A stretch of 19,673 bases of DNA, from positions 1 through 19,673 of the forward strand of contig JASANZ010001854.1 of assembly GCA_030849805.1 (NCBI GenBank), read 5' to 3'. Shown in pieces: positions 9,349 through 17,096 of the stretch. Within the stretch, counting starts at the first letter, position 1. The number at the start of each line of letters is the position of its first letter. Origin of the DNA: Sergeia podlipaevii. Its lineage: Eukaryota > Euglenozoa > Kinetoplastea > Trypanosomatida > Trypanosomatidae. The notes under the pieces are model-generated. The model ran no database searches. It was not told the DNA's origin and saw only the letters and a list, made by a program, of their open reading frames with translations. The translations under genes were made by a program, and so were the position numbers.

Positions 9349-9368
9349 GAGAGAGAGAGAGAGAGAGA
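9349..9368 (+). repeat. (GA)10 microsatellite
   Basis: Ten GA units on the sense strand, about 580 bases before the ubiquitin-like gene. Confidence 0.95.
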
Positions 9369-9868
9369 AGTTACAATTGCGTGCAATGCAGTCAGGCACA
9401 TTCATTTCGTTTTTCTATTTGTTTTTTTTTTTTACCCCCTCTGCTTGCACTTCAAAAGGAAACCTCTATAGCTGAGGGAACATTAAGCTAATCGACCGAA
9501 AACAAAATACGAGAGAGGAACGCAATAGCAAAAAAAAAAAAGAAAAGAGTCACCTATGACACACATGCAGGAGTAACAATAAATGAAAGAGCATGAAGCC
9601 CAATGCACTTTCTTCTCTATGGGTGACTATCAAAACTTTAAAAGTATGGAGCGAACTCCCTTTTTACGATTGTCAGAAATCCCTGTTGACGGTAACATCT
9701 CTTTCTCAAACATATGTACTCGCTTTTTTTTCTTTTCTCTCTCTGCTTTCTTATCTTGTAACGATTAGCTTTGATATATTGCTGCCCCTATTTTTGCTTT
9801 GCTTTCATTTTATGGCAAAGAAAGAGGGTAACTAGATACGAGAGAAAAGGAAAACTAACCACAGTTAC

Positions 9869-9892
9869 TTAAATTTATTATTTTCTTTAAAG
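9869..9892 (+). promoter_or_regulatory. Predicted spliced-leader acceptor for the ubiquitin-like gene
   Basis: A T-rich tract ends in TTTTCTTTAAAG, with AG at 9891-9892, 50 bases before the ATG. An alternative AG at 9923-9924 follows a second short T-rich run. Confidence 0.4.
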
Positions 9893-9942
9893 CGCGATAT
9901 TTGCTCTTCCCTTTTATTTAAAAGAAAAGGGTACAATTATAA

Positions 9943-10236
9943 ATGCCAGCCGCTAATAAAGATCAAAAAGTATACGTACGCCTGCTTGACGGCACCATCT
10001 ACAAGTTTGAGTTGCCCTTCACCGCGCCAGTATCGCAGCTGCTCGGGCTTTTGGAAGCAAAGTTAGGGTTTAAGCCCGATCAAGTCACCCCCTATTTAAT
10101 GTTCATGGACCATGGCAGTGCTGATACAGAACTGCGCAGTACGCCACTGCAGCCTAGTCGGTCCTTAGCAGAGCAGGGAGTTCCTGTGGGGGCTACACTC
10201 GAGTTAGTGTTGAGGTTTGGCGTTCTTGGAACCTAA
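9943..10236 (+). CDS. Small ubiquitin-fold protein, 97 aa, without a C-terminal Gly-Gly
   Basis: The protein reads like a single ubiquitin domain from residue 8 onward: a first hairpin (KVYVRLLDGTIYKFELP), a helix (VSQLLGLLEAKLGF), a PDQ turn, a middle segment resembling the ubiquitin L-D-G-R-T-L stretch (ELRSTPLQPSRSL), and a last strand TLELVLR matching ubiquitin TLHLVLR. It then ends FGVLGT rather than RGG. Without a terminal di-glycine it is unlikely to be conjugated, unless it is processed in an unexpected way. It may act as a protein-binding fold. It is not ubiquitin, SUMO or Urm1 by its ends, and I do not recognise a named family. It lies between the two fumarate reductase genes and has its own splice signal. 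Coding character is good: non-repetitive composition, one clean frame, and a textbook fold pattern. Confidence 0.75.
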   Translation: MPAANKDQKVYVRLLDGTIYKFELPFTAPVSQLLGLLEAKLGFKPDQVTPYLMFMDHGSADTELRSTPLQPSRSLAEQGVPVGATLELVLRFGVLGT

Positions 10237-10822
10237 CATATAACGTATCTGTGAGTGTTTTGCCTACATACACATGAATGGATACGCTTCATTTCTTTAT
10301 TATTGTTCTTTCTTTGCTTTCTCTCCCTCTCTGTCCACTTGCATTTTCCGCATAACTACTTCAAAGAGGGATGAAAGGGAAATACAAGAATATAATAGCC
10401 GAAGGCCCGCGCATTCCTTGTGGCCAAATGAAAGGGGAGATGATGGAGGAGGGAAAGTAAGCATGCTTTACTTTATACTGCGCACTTTGTGTGATCTTTG
10501 CCTTTGCTATCATTTTCTCTTCCGTTGTGTGATACTGCCATGTTGAATCAATACTTTTTTTTTTTTTTTTGGAAAAAAGAGAACAGAGCAATACGTTCTG
10601 CTCTATCTTGACAAAACAAATAGTAATGCCTCTTTGCACATCGTAATGTTTATCTTCTCTTCACTTCTCATTCTTTAAAAAAAAAATATTTAAAAAATGC
10701 TACTTATTCAATGCTCTTTATTCTGTACCGTGTGCGGTGTGAATGGAAGCATAAAGTTTCAGTGCATAGGCATAAACAAAGAAAAAAAGGGGAGCTCGGT
10801 TACTGCCGTGTGCTACTACCCC

Positions 10823-10839
10823 CTTCGTTTTGCATATAG
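10823..10839 (+). promoter_or_regulatory. Predicted spliced-leader acceptor for the second fumarate reductase
   Basis: A pyrimidine-rich stretch (CCCCTTCGTTTTGC) leads to ATATAG, with AG at 10838-10839, about 165 bases before the ATG at 11004. A later AG at 11008-11009 would force use of the ATG at 11076. Confidence 0.35.
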
Positions 10840-10856
10840 TTTGTACTTGTAAAGGA

Positions 10857-10882
10857 AGAGAGAGAGAGAGAAAAAAAAAAAA
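10857..10882 (+). repeat. (AG)7 followed by A12
   Basis: Seven AG units run directly into twelve A bases on the sense strand. Confidence 0.95.
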
Positions 10883-11003
10883 GCGTCGGCCAAGCTGCCA
10901 TCTGGGTATCACAAAGAACACACCCTAAAGGAAGAAAAGAAAAAAAGGGAATCTCAAGTAAGGGACGCCAAGCATCTTTCATCATACACTCACACATTTC
11001 TAC

Positions 11004-13736
11004 ATGCAGGCAGATTCTGAACGGACGCCTCGAGGGCACACAGGCAAGCGCAGAGGCGACTCACGTCGCGGCACCATGCGCGTCCGCCAAAACCATCCAC
11101 GTGAAGGCGAAGGTGGAGGCGGCAAAGTGCGTCGCGCCAGCGTCAAGCCTTCCCTTTTTTGCTCCTCGCGGCTTCTGCGGTACCTGCTGATTGCATGTGT
11201 GCTGAGTGCCCTCACCATTTGGATCTTGCGTTCTACGTCCCCCACAGCTCCATCCTCTGCCACCTTCTCACCTCCTCCTTCATCTTCCCCCCTCTTTCCC
11301 TCCTCACCCCCACTTTCCTCTGCCGTAGACATCGATAAGAAGAAACCCGCACACACAAAAGTATCGACTGCCACTAATCAGACCACAACACAAACAAAAT
11401 TATCACAGGCATTCATGTGGCCAGCTCTTGCGCGGAGGGTGGTTGTCATTGGTGGTGGTCTTGCTGGGCAGTCAGCGGCCATCGAGGCAGCCACCAACGG
11501 GGCTCACGTGCTTCTCCTTGAGAAGGAGGCAAGACTCGGCGGAAACAGCGCCAAGGCGACTTCGGGCATCAACGGATGGGGCACGGCCGCACAGCGACAG
11601 CAAGGCATTGAAGACAGCGGCAAGTACTTTGAGCGCGACACGTTCTACTCAGGCAGGACCGGCAACTGCGACCCCGGCCTTGTCAAGATGCTCTCTGTCA
11701 AATCCGCGGATGCCGTGGGCTGGCTATCCTCTTTTGGCATCCCCCTCACAGTGCTGTCCCAGCTTGGCGGCGCCAGCCGCAAGCGCTGTCACCGCGCGCC
11801 TGACAAAGCCGACGGCTCCCCAATGCCCATCGGCTTCACCACTGTTAGCACCCTGGAGAAACACATCAGGGCCAACATGGCGGACAACATCCACATCGAG
11901 CCCAGCAGCGAGCTCATCCGGCTGCTCTTTGTGGAGGAGATGATGCCCAACGGGGATGTGGTGCGCCGCGTGAACGGCGTAGAATACCGCAAGAAGGCGC
12001 AACCAGCCGCTGCTGTGGCTGAAGGGCAAAAAGCAGTTCCTGACGAAACTGTGCAAGTTGAGGCAGATGCGGTCATTCTTGCTACTGGCGGCTTCTCCAA
12101 CGATCACACCTCTAACTCCCTCCTGGACGAATACGCGCCGAACCTGACGTCGTTTCCCACTACCAATGGCCCCTGGGCAACCGGTGATGGCGTCAAGGTG
12201 GCTCGTGAGCTCGACGTGCAGCTTGTGGATATGGACAAGGTGCAGCTGCATCCGACTGGTCTCTTGAATCCCAAGGAGCCGAACGCCAAGACGGTGTTTC
12301 TCGGCCCCGAGGCGCTCCGCGGCTCTGGCGGTATCTTGCTCAACAGTAAGGGTGAGCGCTTTGTCAACGAACTTGAGCTGCGCTCTGTCGTCTCACAGGC
12401 CATCATTGCCCAGAAGGACGAGTATCCCGGCTCTGGCGGCCGCAAGTTCGCTTACTGTGTCCTTAACGACCCTGCTGCTGACCTCTTTGGTCGCGCCACT
12501 CTTGGATTCTACTGGAAGCGCCTGGGCCTCTTCACCAAGGTCGAGAACGTCGCCGAGCTGGCGAAGCTCATCGGTTGCCCTGAAGACACTGTTAAGGGAA
12601 CCTTACAGAACTACGAGCATCTCAGCGCGCAGCACGCCGTGTGCGCACTCACCGGTAAGAACGTCTTCCCGTGTGTGTTGGGCCCTCAGGGACCCTTCTA
12701 CGTGGCATACGTTACCCCATCCATTCACTACACCATGGGTGGCTGCCTCATCTCGCCCTCGGCGGAGATCCAGAGCAGCACCGTGAAGCCATTCGGCGCA
12801 CGTTTGCCCATTTTGGGTCTCTTCGGCGCTGGTGAGGTCACCGGTGGAGTCCACGGCGGCAACCGTCTTGGTGGTAACTCGCTGTTGGAGTGCGTCGTCT
12901 TTGGCAGAATTGCTGGGCTTCGTGCGTCGCAGTCAGCGGCGGCCGTCGACTCCGTGGCTTTCTCCACTGGAGAGATAAACGACGGCTCCGCGTGGGCCCC
13001 TCTGATGGTGCGAGAAGTGATCCCTGAAAGCGAAAGCCACTCCAGTGGACGCCAGGTGGTATTCAGTCTCCCCAGCAGCTATCACCGCACTGGTCTTTCG
13101 CTGCTTCAGCCCGTCCTCCTCCGTGGTACCGCAGATGGCCAGAAGCAGACGGTCCAGATGATTCCATCGACCCCACCGAGCGAGCTTGGCGCCGTCGCAG
13201 TGTTTTTGCCTTCCATATCCAACTACACCACACAGTGGTTGCACGACCTACAACCAGGTGACATTGTTGAGGCGCGGGCAGCAGCAGATGCGACTGTGAG
13301 TACCGTGGCCGCTGCCATGGACCACGCCAAGCAGCTGTACATCATCGCCACTGCCCCGCACGGTGTCGGAGCTCTGATGCAGCTTCTTCGGGCAGCTCTT
13401 GAGAAGCCACTGCGTGATCAACTAACTGATGTGCATCTTGTCTATGCCGCTAATCAAGTCGAAGACTTGAGTTACCGGCAGGTCTTGGAGGGCTGCCGCG
13501 CCACTGACAAAGACTTCCTGCACTGCTCGCTTGTCCTCAATGAACCCCCGGCGAAGTGGACGGAAGGTGTCGGCGTGCTCGGCGAAGAGACCTTGCATAA
13601 CGCCCTCCCCCCTGCCACCCCTGACACAGTCATTGTAGTGGCTGGTGAAACCGCTGGGATGATGCCTATCATGGACTTCTTAGAGAAGAAGGGATATGCC
13701 GCGGCTGCGGCAAAGGTCATTCAGCTGCCTCTATAA
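11004..13736 (+). CDS. FRDm2: Membrane-anchored fumarate reductase paralogue with degenerate NADH domain, 910 aa
   Basis: A tandem relative of FRDg. Residues 1-56 are strongly basic and Gly/Arg-rich. A single hydrophobic helix spans about 57-75 (LLRYLLIACVLSALTIWIL). A Ser/Pro/Thr linker runs to about 140. The FAD fumarate reductase domain spans about 144-640 and keeps the nucleotide loop GGGLAG (150-155) and the active-site set His416, Glu436, Arg439, Arg460, His575 and Arg621. The last 250 residues align with the NADH domain of FRDg, but the flavin motif YYSP, the GGTGIAP loop and CGPP are all gone (MIPS, ATAPHGVGA, AGET). The ApbE domain and N-terminal flavinylation motif are absent. More basic residues before the helix than after it suggest a type II membrane protein, with sequons at Asn125, Asn380 and Asn740. 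A mitochondrial anchor is the alternative. The ATG at 11076 (Met25) is another possible start. The name follows position next to FRDg, as I recall from T. brucei. Confidence 0.85.
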   Translation: MQADSERTPRGHTGKRRGDSRRGTMRVRQNHPREGEGGGGKVRRASVKPSLFCSSRLLRYLLIACVLSALTIWILRSTSPTAPSSATFSPPPSSSPLFPSSPPLSSAVDIDKKKPAHTKVSTATNQTTTQTKLSQAFMWPALARRVVVIGGGLAGQSAAIEAATNGAHVLLLEKEARLGGNSAKATSGINGWGTAAQRQQGIEDSGKYFERDTFYSGRTGNCDPGLVKMLSVKSADAVGWLSSFGIPLTVLSQLGGASRKRCHRAPDKADGSPMPIGFTTVSTLEKHIRANMADNIHIEPSSELIRLLFVEEMMPNGDVVRRVNGVEYRKKAQPAAAVAEGQKAVPDETVQVEADAVILATGGFSNDHTSNSLLDEYAPNLTSFPTTNGPWATGDGVKVARELDVQLVDMDKVQLHPTGLLNPKEPNAKTVFLGPEALRGSGGILLNSKGERFVNELELRSVVSQAIIAQKDEYPGSGGRKFAYCVLNDPAADLFGRATLGFYWKRLGLFTKVENVAELAKLIGCPEDTVKGTLQNYEHLSAQHAVCALTGKNVFPCVLGPQGPFYVAYVTPSIHYTMGGCLISPSAEIQSSTVKPFGARLPILGLFGAGEVTGGVHGGNRLGGNSLLECVVFGRIAGLRASQSAAAVDSVAFSTGEINDGSAWAPLMVREVIPESESHSSGRQVVFSLPSSYHRTGLSLLQPVLLRGTADGQKQTVQMIPSTPPSELGAVAVFLPSISNYTTQWLHDLQPGDIVEARAAADATVSTVAAAMDHAKQLYIIATAPHGVGALMQLLRAALEKPLRDQLTDVHLVYAANQVEDLSYRQVLEGCRATDKDFLHCSLVLNEPPAKWTEGVGVLGEETLHNALPPATPDTVIVVAGETAGMMPIMDFLEKKGYAAAAAKVIQLPL

Positions 13737-14508
13737 GGCCATCAAAAATATTGAAAGACGAAGGAAAAGAGCGTGTATGAGAAAGAAAAGAAATGGTCGC
13801 AGAGAAAAAAGAGAAGAGGAGTACAGAAACTCAGTAAATTTACCGCCTCAGCAATACTAGGGCAGGCGACAACTACAAAACGAAAAAGAAAAAAAAAGAT
13901 CCATATTTAGAGTGCGGGGCATTACTCTTCCTCGTTTCCTCTCCTTTTCCCCGCAACTTTGTGCTAATTTTTTTTTTTGGCACAAAAATGCAACAGCAAG
14001 AGAAGAGAAGAGGGAAACCACACAAAAGAAATATATTACTACATTGTCTTATCGTCAGCAGCACGAACATGAGTGCGACAGCTCAGTTCGTACTGTCCCC
14101 CTCAAGCCAGAAGGTCGCCCCATTTACTATTTTTATCTCTGTTTATATGTTTGACACACATAGCAACGGTACAACCAGAAAAAAGAACATGTACACCCTG
14201 ACCTGCTCCAAGAACACCCTCTCCATATCCGCAAAATATTTTGTTACTCGCTTTTTCTCCACTTCCACAACCAAATTTTTCCTCGCATGCTTCCCTTTCA
14301 CCATTGCCCCCCCTTTTTACAACTTTCATGTTAGGCAATCTAGTACCACACTTCAACACAAGCATCGCCTTTATCATAGTAGCCTCCCCAACACATTCAA
14401 CGCTCTATTATCAAAAAATGCAAACATTTATGAGCCATTACACTTCGCAACTACAGGCAAGAGGCGAATCATACGGAACAGCAACGTCGTCTACCAAATA
14501 ACACTTAT
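13737..14508. other. G-poor spacer after the fumarate reductase pair
   Basis: The first 150 bases are purine-rich 3' UTR. From about 14080 to 14500 the + strand is very poor in G; a hand count gives 3 G in 14221-14280 and 6 G in 14281-14340. A 148-codon open frame (ATG 14069, stop 14513-14515) lies here, but its composition follows the base skew and it shows no domain, so I do not call it a gene. Confidence 0.6.
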
Positions 14509-15030
14509 CTTGTAGGCCCCCAGCAGTATATCACCCAGCAACCTGTGGAACCATGTGGCCCTCCGCAGGTGGTCTTGCCAGAATCTGGGAGTAGTCTGGC
14601 TGTTTCCTTCGTGACTGCGGGACACCACAATGAGGTGTCGAGGTCTAGTACCTCCTTATGGAGAGATCCTAAGAACCTGCACTTCCGCATTGCGGAGGTA
14701 TGCTGCAATATCTGCTATGAGCATCTAGTATGACCAATTATCTTGAATTGAACCTTCAGCTAACGTGTGGAGTCACCCAACCACAGTACCCTGAGCAGGG
14801 GAGTTAACATGAGTTGGGTGTGCCCAGTTGGACGCGCACGACTTCGTTGTAGGAGGGTGCAGCGGCCATGTATCTCCGCGCTACAGCGGTTAATCGTGTG
14901 CAGGATCCGGGAGTCTACAGGCCTACTGAGGTGTATCGCTAGTAAGGATGGGCTGAGATATGATGGGTTTAAAGTCCCACATTACAAGTGACGTTGTCTG
15001 CGTAAATGTATTACGCTTTTCTACCAGCTC
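14509..15030. repeat. Unclassified hairpin-rich block, possible dispersed repeat or RNA
   Basis: The composition changes abruptly near 14509 from AT-rich, G-poor DNA to balanced, higher-GC DNA, with no long reading frame. Several inverted repeats are visible: TACCTCC (14649-14655) with GGAGGTA (14694-14700) enclosing TCCGC-ATT-GCGGA; CACCCAAC (14774-14781) with GTTGGGTG (14813-14820) enclosing CCCT-GAGC-AGGG; and GCGTAA (15000-15005) with TTACGC (15011-15016). A pyrimidine run with AG at 15026-15027 closes the block. I cannot name it. It could be a degenerate mobile-element segment or part of a structured transcript. Confidence 0.4.
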
Positions 15031-15566
15031 TGAGTGACGCACGAATAAATCCCCATTTTAACGCAAAGACACCTCTCATCGCGGCGCCTGGCATTATATC
15101 CAAAGAGCGGCCCCCGTGTGCTTATGGGCGGTGCCGTGTTCGGAAGAGCTGTTGCCTTCCTAATTGTCATAGGTACCCTCAGCCACCTGCCGTGGGAAAG
15201 CTATGGGCACGCTATGCTGAACCCCTTCGCCATTCGGTTAGGCGCACTCGCTTCCAAGACCTCGGCCATGGCGGGGAAAGGAGAATCCCGCCCGCGCCCC
15301 CTGGCCGGGGCCGGCCATCTGGAGGGGGCGTTGCCCCGGGTTCCAATGGGGGCGGGGGGTGCCCGTGGGCCCATGCGTGCGCTGCCGCTATCTGGTATTC
15401 TTCGCCTGCGGCTCGCCGGGGGCGTGGGGTGGCTGTGTCGTTGATCTGCCCATTTTCGGAAAGCGCCTGGGCGGCCAAGCCCCCAAGCCCACACCCTTGG
15501 CGGCACACCCATCCCGCCCCGCAGCGCAGCGTTTTAAAGCAGCAGCCGCATTCCCCATTAGTTACT

Positions 15567-15596
15567 GGGGGACGGGGCGAAACGCGTGCGTCCCCC
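15567..15596 (+). other. Perfect 8-bp hairpin in the GC-rich block
   Basis: GGGGGACG (15567-15574) pairs with CGTCCCCC (15589-15596) around a 14-base loop. It has no T run after it and is not a bacterial-type terminator. Confidence 0.7.
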
Positions 15597-15680
15597 GCCA
15601 AAAGGGGGTTCGGTGCGTATGGGCCTGAGTGTCTCTCCAATGGCCGGCGCGCGCGTGGCTAGCAGTGGTGTGCGTAAATG

Positions 15681-15698
15681 CATTTCTTCTTCTTCTAG
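15681..15698 (+). promoter_or_regulatory. Embedded trans-splice acceptor-like site
   Basis: A clean TTCTTCTTCTTCT tract is followed by AG at 15697-15698 inside an otherwise GC-rich block. The next credible start codon is more than 1.1 kb downstream (16875), so any transcript spliced here would have a long leader. Confidence 0.4.
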
Positions 15699-15879
15699 TA
15701 TGCGCTGGCGACCCGGTGCTGATCCCCGCAGGGACGGCGCCATCGGAAGAAAGTCAGTTGTGATCCGGCAGCCTTCTTTGGTGGCGTTTCTGGCGTTTGG
15801 GGCAGCCTTTGTGGCGGGGCCGCTTGGGCTCGGGGCAGGGGGCTGCCCCAGCCCACCCCGGGGTTACGATTATCGTATC

Positions 15880-16745
15880 TGCCTTTGCTTGTGGTTGGTG
15901 CGGGATGAAGGCGTTTGTGGAAGTTGCTGTGTGGATTTGTGTTGGTGCTGTGCGGCAGTCGTTGTGCTGCCTTCGGTTGTGGTCTGTAGGGGGATTTGGT
16001 TGGTGCCTGCCGGGAGGGGGGGGGGGGGGAGCGGTGCGCGCCTTTGCTGGATGATGTGCTTTGGATTTGGTGTAGGCATGATGTGTGTAATTGTCTCCTT
16101 GAGTTTGTGAGGTGAAATTGCGGTTGTGGCGCAGTAAGCAGGTGCACTTAGTAGAGTGTTCTTTTCTATTGTGCTAAGGTAGCGTGTGGATTCTTCTCTT
16201 CTTTGTGTGTTCGTTTTTGTTAATGTTTTGTTTTTGGAGAACGTGAGATATGCGTGAGTGGGAAATATTGTGTGAAAGCAGAGGAGGATGTGTTGTCCAG
16301 TTCCCATTTGTTTCTAGCCGACTGAGTTTCCTTTCCATTTTTGTTGTGATAAACAGTAGAGTCTGTACTTTGATGGCGTTTTTGTTCTGCCCATGGATGT
16401 TCATGCTAGGTGGCTTTTTGTGTGTAACTTTGCTTTTACTCTTCATTTTAGAGCCCCCAATGTTGGCGTTTTGAAGTGGTATGCATTTGCCGTTTCACGG
16501 TTGCTATACCGACGCTCTTATGTGACACATTTTTTAATTTATTGCGTGTGTGTTTGGTGTTAGTTGGAAACGTTGAGTTTTTGAAGTTTGATTTGTACAT
16601 CGGTTTATGGAACGTTCAGGCTTTTTTAGGTTGTTTTAACTTTGCTTCTTTCTTCTTACAAAGGAATAATAAAGACATGCATTTTGTATTTTACTTGGTT
16701 TTTGAAGTGGTATCGGTGTCTAGATCAAAGATGATTTCTATTTAA
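15880..16745 (+). promoter_or_regulatory. G+T-rich region, candidate RNA polymerase II start region
   Basis: Hand counts give 46, 48 and 47 G or T in three 60-base lines (starting 15901, 15961 and 16201), about 78 percent. A 14-base G run lies at 16016-16029. The tract precedes the last two genes in their sense direction. In African trypanosomes, GT-rich DNA at transcription start regions can drive polymerase II transcription and H2A.Z deposition, so a similar role here is reasonable but unproven. No gene is supported: the small frames (for example 16250-16474) are T-rich hydrophobic reads. Confidence 0.35.
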
Positions 16746-16775
16746 TGTAATCAACAGAATTTGCTTCTGATATTC

Positions 16776-16872
16776 TTGTTTGTCACACTTGCTTTATTAG
16801 AGCTTTCAAACATTTTTCACTTACTGTACCATTTTTCCCAAGACACATAATTTCTCATTCTACTTTGCATAG
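16776..16872 (+). promoter_or_regulatory. Predicted spliced-leader acceptors for the 73-residue gene
   Basis: Two candidates: a T-rich run ending TTTATTAG (AG at 16799-16800), giving a leader of about 74 bases, and TCTCATTCTACTTTGCATAG (AG at 16871-16872), which would leave only two bases before the ATG. Confidence 0.4.
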
Positions 16873-16874
16873 CA

Positions 16875-17096
16875 ATGAACCAGAAGGAAAGTATTGTCTC
16901 ACTGAGAGATTCACAGACAGGTGAGGCAAATAAGAATGGTAATACGAACCCTATTCTATTGGACTCCACATACGATTTACTTGTACGGCATTATTGGAAT
17001 CTTCGTGAGGACGTGCGCAAAGACGAGGGACGGCTCTTAGAACTCAACAGAGTGGTTTTGCTTCTTCACAATGCGTTGTGGAGCAATGATGATTAA
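16875..17096 (+). CDS. Hypothetical small helical protein, 73 aa
   Basis: A clean frame in AT-rich, stop-rich DNA, starting at the first ATG after good splice signals and ending at TAA 17094-17096. Residues 1-26 are polar and Asn/Gly/Ser-rich. Residues 28-70 form a likely amphipathic helix with charged and leucine-rich faces (LLVRHYWNLREDVRKDEG, then LLELNRVVLLLHNALW). The composition is ordinary and not driven by the surrounding T-richness, which argues for real coding. No signal peptide, membrane segment or known motif is visible and I do not recognise the family. A small coiled-coil subunit of a larger complex is a guess only. Confidence 0.55.
   Translation: MNQKESIVSLRDSQTGEANKNGNTNPILLDSTYDLLVRHYWNLREDVRKDEGRLLELNRVVLLLHNALWSNDD

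Larger units (their letters stand above)
8206..9942. other. Long intergenic spacer between FRDg and the ubiquitin-like gene
   Basis: This 1.7-kb AT-rich spacer holds the FRDg 3' UTR and simple repeats: an 11-base C run (8539-8549), TA and TG dinucleotide runs (8742-8772) and a (GA)10 tract (9349-9368). A strong pyrimidine tract plus AG near 8975-9020 is followed by a small GC-rich island (9030-9105). A Phe-rich 127-codon frame from the ATG at 9092 to 9475 reads through the GA repeat and is not convincing as a gene. Confidence 0.65.
10237..11003. other. Intergenic spacer before the second fumarate reductase
   Basis: This 0.77-kb spacer has no supportable gene. It holds poly-T (about 10554-10570), a T/C-rich zone (10651-10676) and an (AG)7-A12 tract (10857-10882) inside the probable leader of the next gene. 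Confidence 0.7.
15060..15880 (+). mobile_element. GC-rich block resembling a SIRE/VIPER-type interspersed element
   Basis: This GC-rich island of about 0.8 kb has no convincing gene and is compositionally foreign to its AT-rich flanks. It carries G- and C-runs, a perfect 8-bp hairpin (15567-15596) and an embedded pyrimidine tract plus AG (15681-15698). T. cruzi SIRE elements are known to sit in intergenic DNA and to donate splice acceptors, and the stretch after about 15440 matches my recollection of SIRE composition and length (about 430 bases). I could not compare it with a reference, so the identity and the borders are inferred. Overlapping open frames on both strands come from the lack of stop codons in GC-rich DNA. 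Confidence 0.4.

Noticed and set aside
9092..9475. 127-codon frame after the splice-like signal at 9020
   Set aside because: It is Phe-rich from poly-T, then an Arg-Glu repeat from the GA microsatellite, then Phe-rich again; it looks like translated simple repeats.
14069..14515. 148-codon open frame after the second fumarate reductase
   Set aside because: The composition follows the G-poor base skew, there are no domains or orderly pattern, and an opposite-strand frame of similar quality overlaps it. It could still be a relic and would need conservation evidence.
14868..14942. 24-codon frame in the hairpin-rich block
   Set aside because: It reads as a plausible peptide but is too short to support, and no splice signal lies close upstream.
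15006..15662. 218-codon and several overlapping frames on both strands in the GC-rich block
   Set aside because: Open frames occur in many registers because stop codons are rare in GC-rich DNA. No domain pattern or consistent start was found.
15060..15880. tRNA, rRNA or CRISPR-like features in the GC-rich block
   Set aside because: No T-loop/acceptor pattern of a tRNA, no recognisable rRNA segment and no regularly spaced repeats were found.
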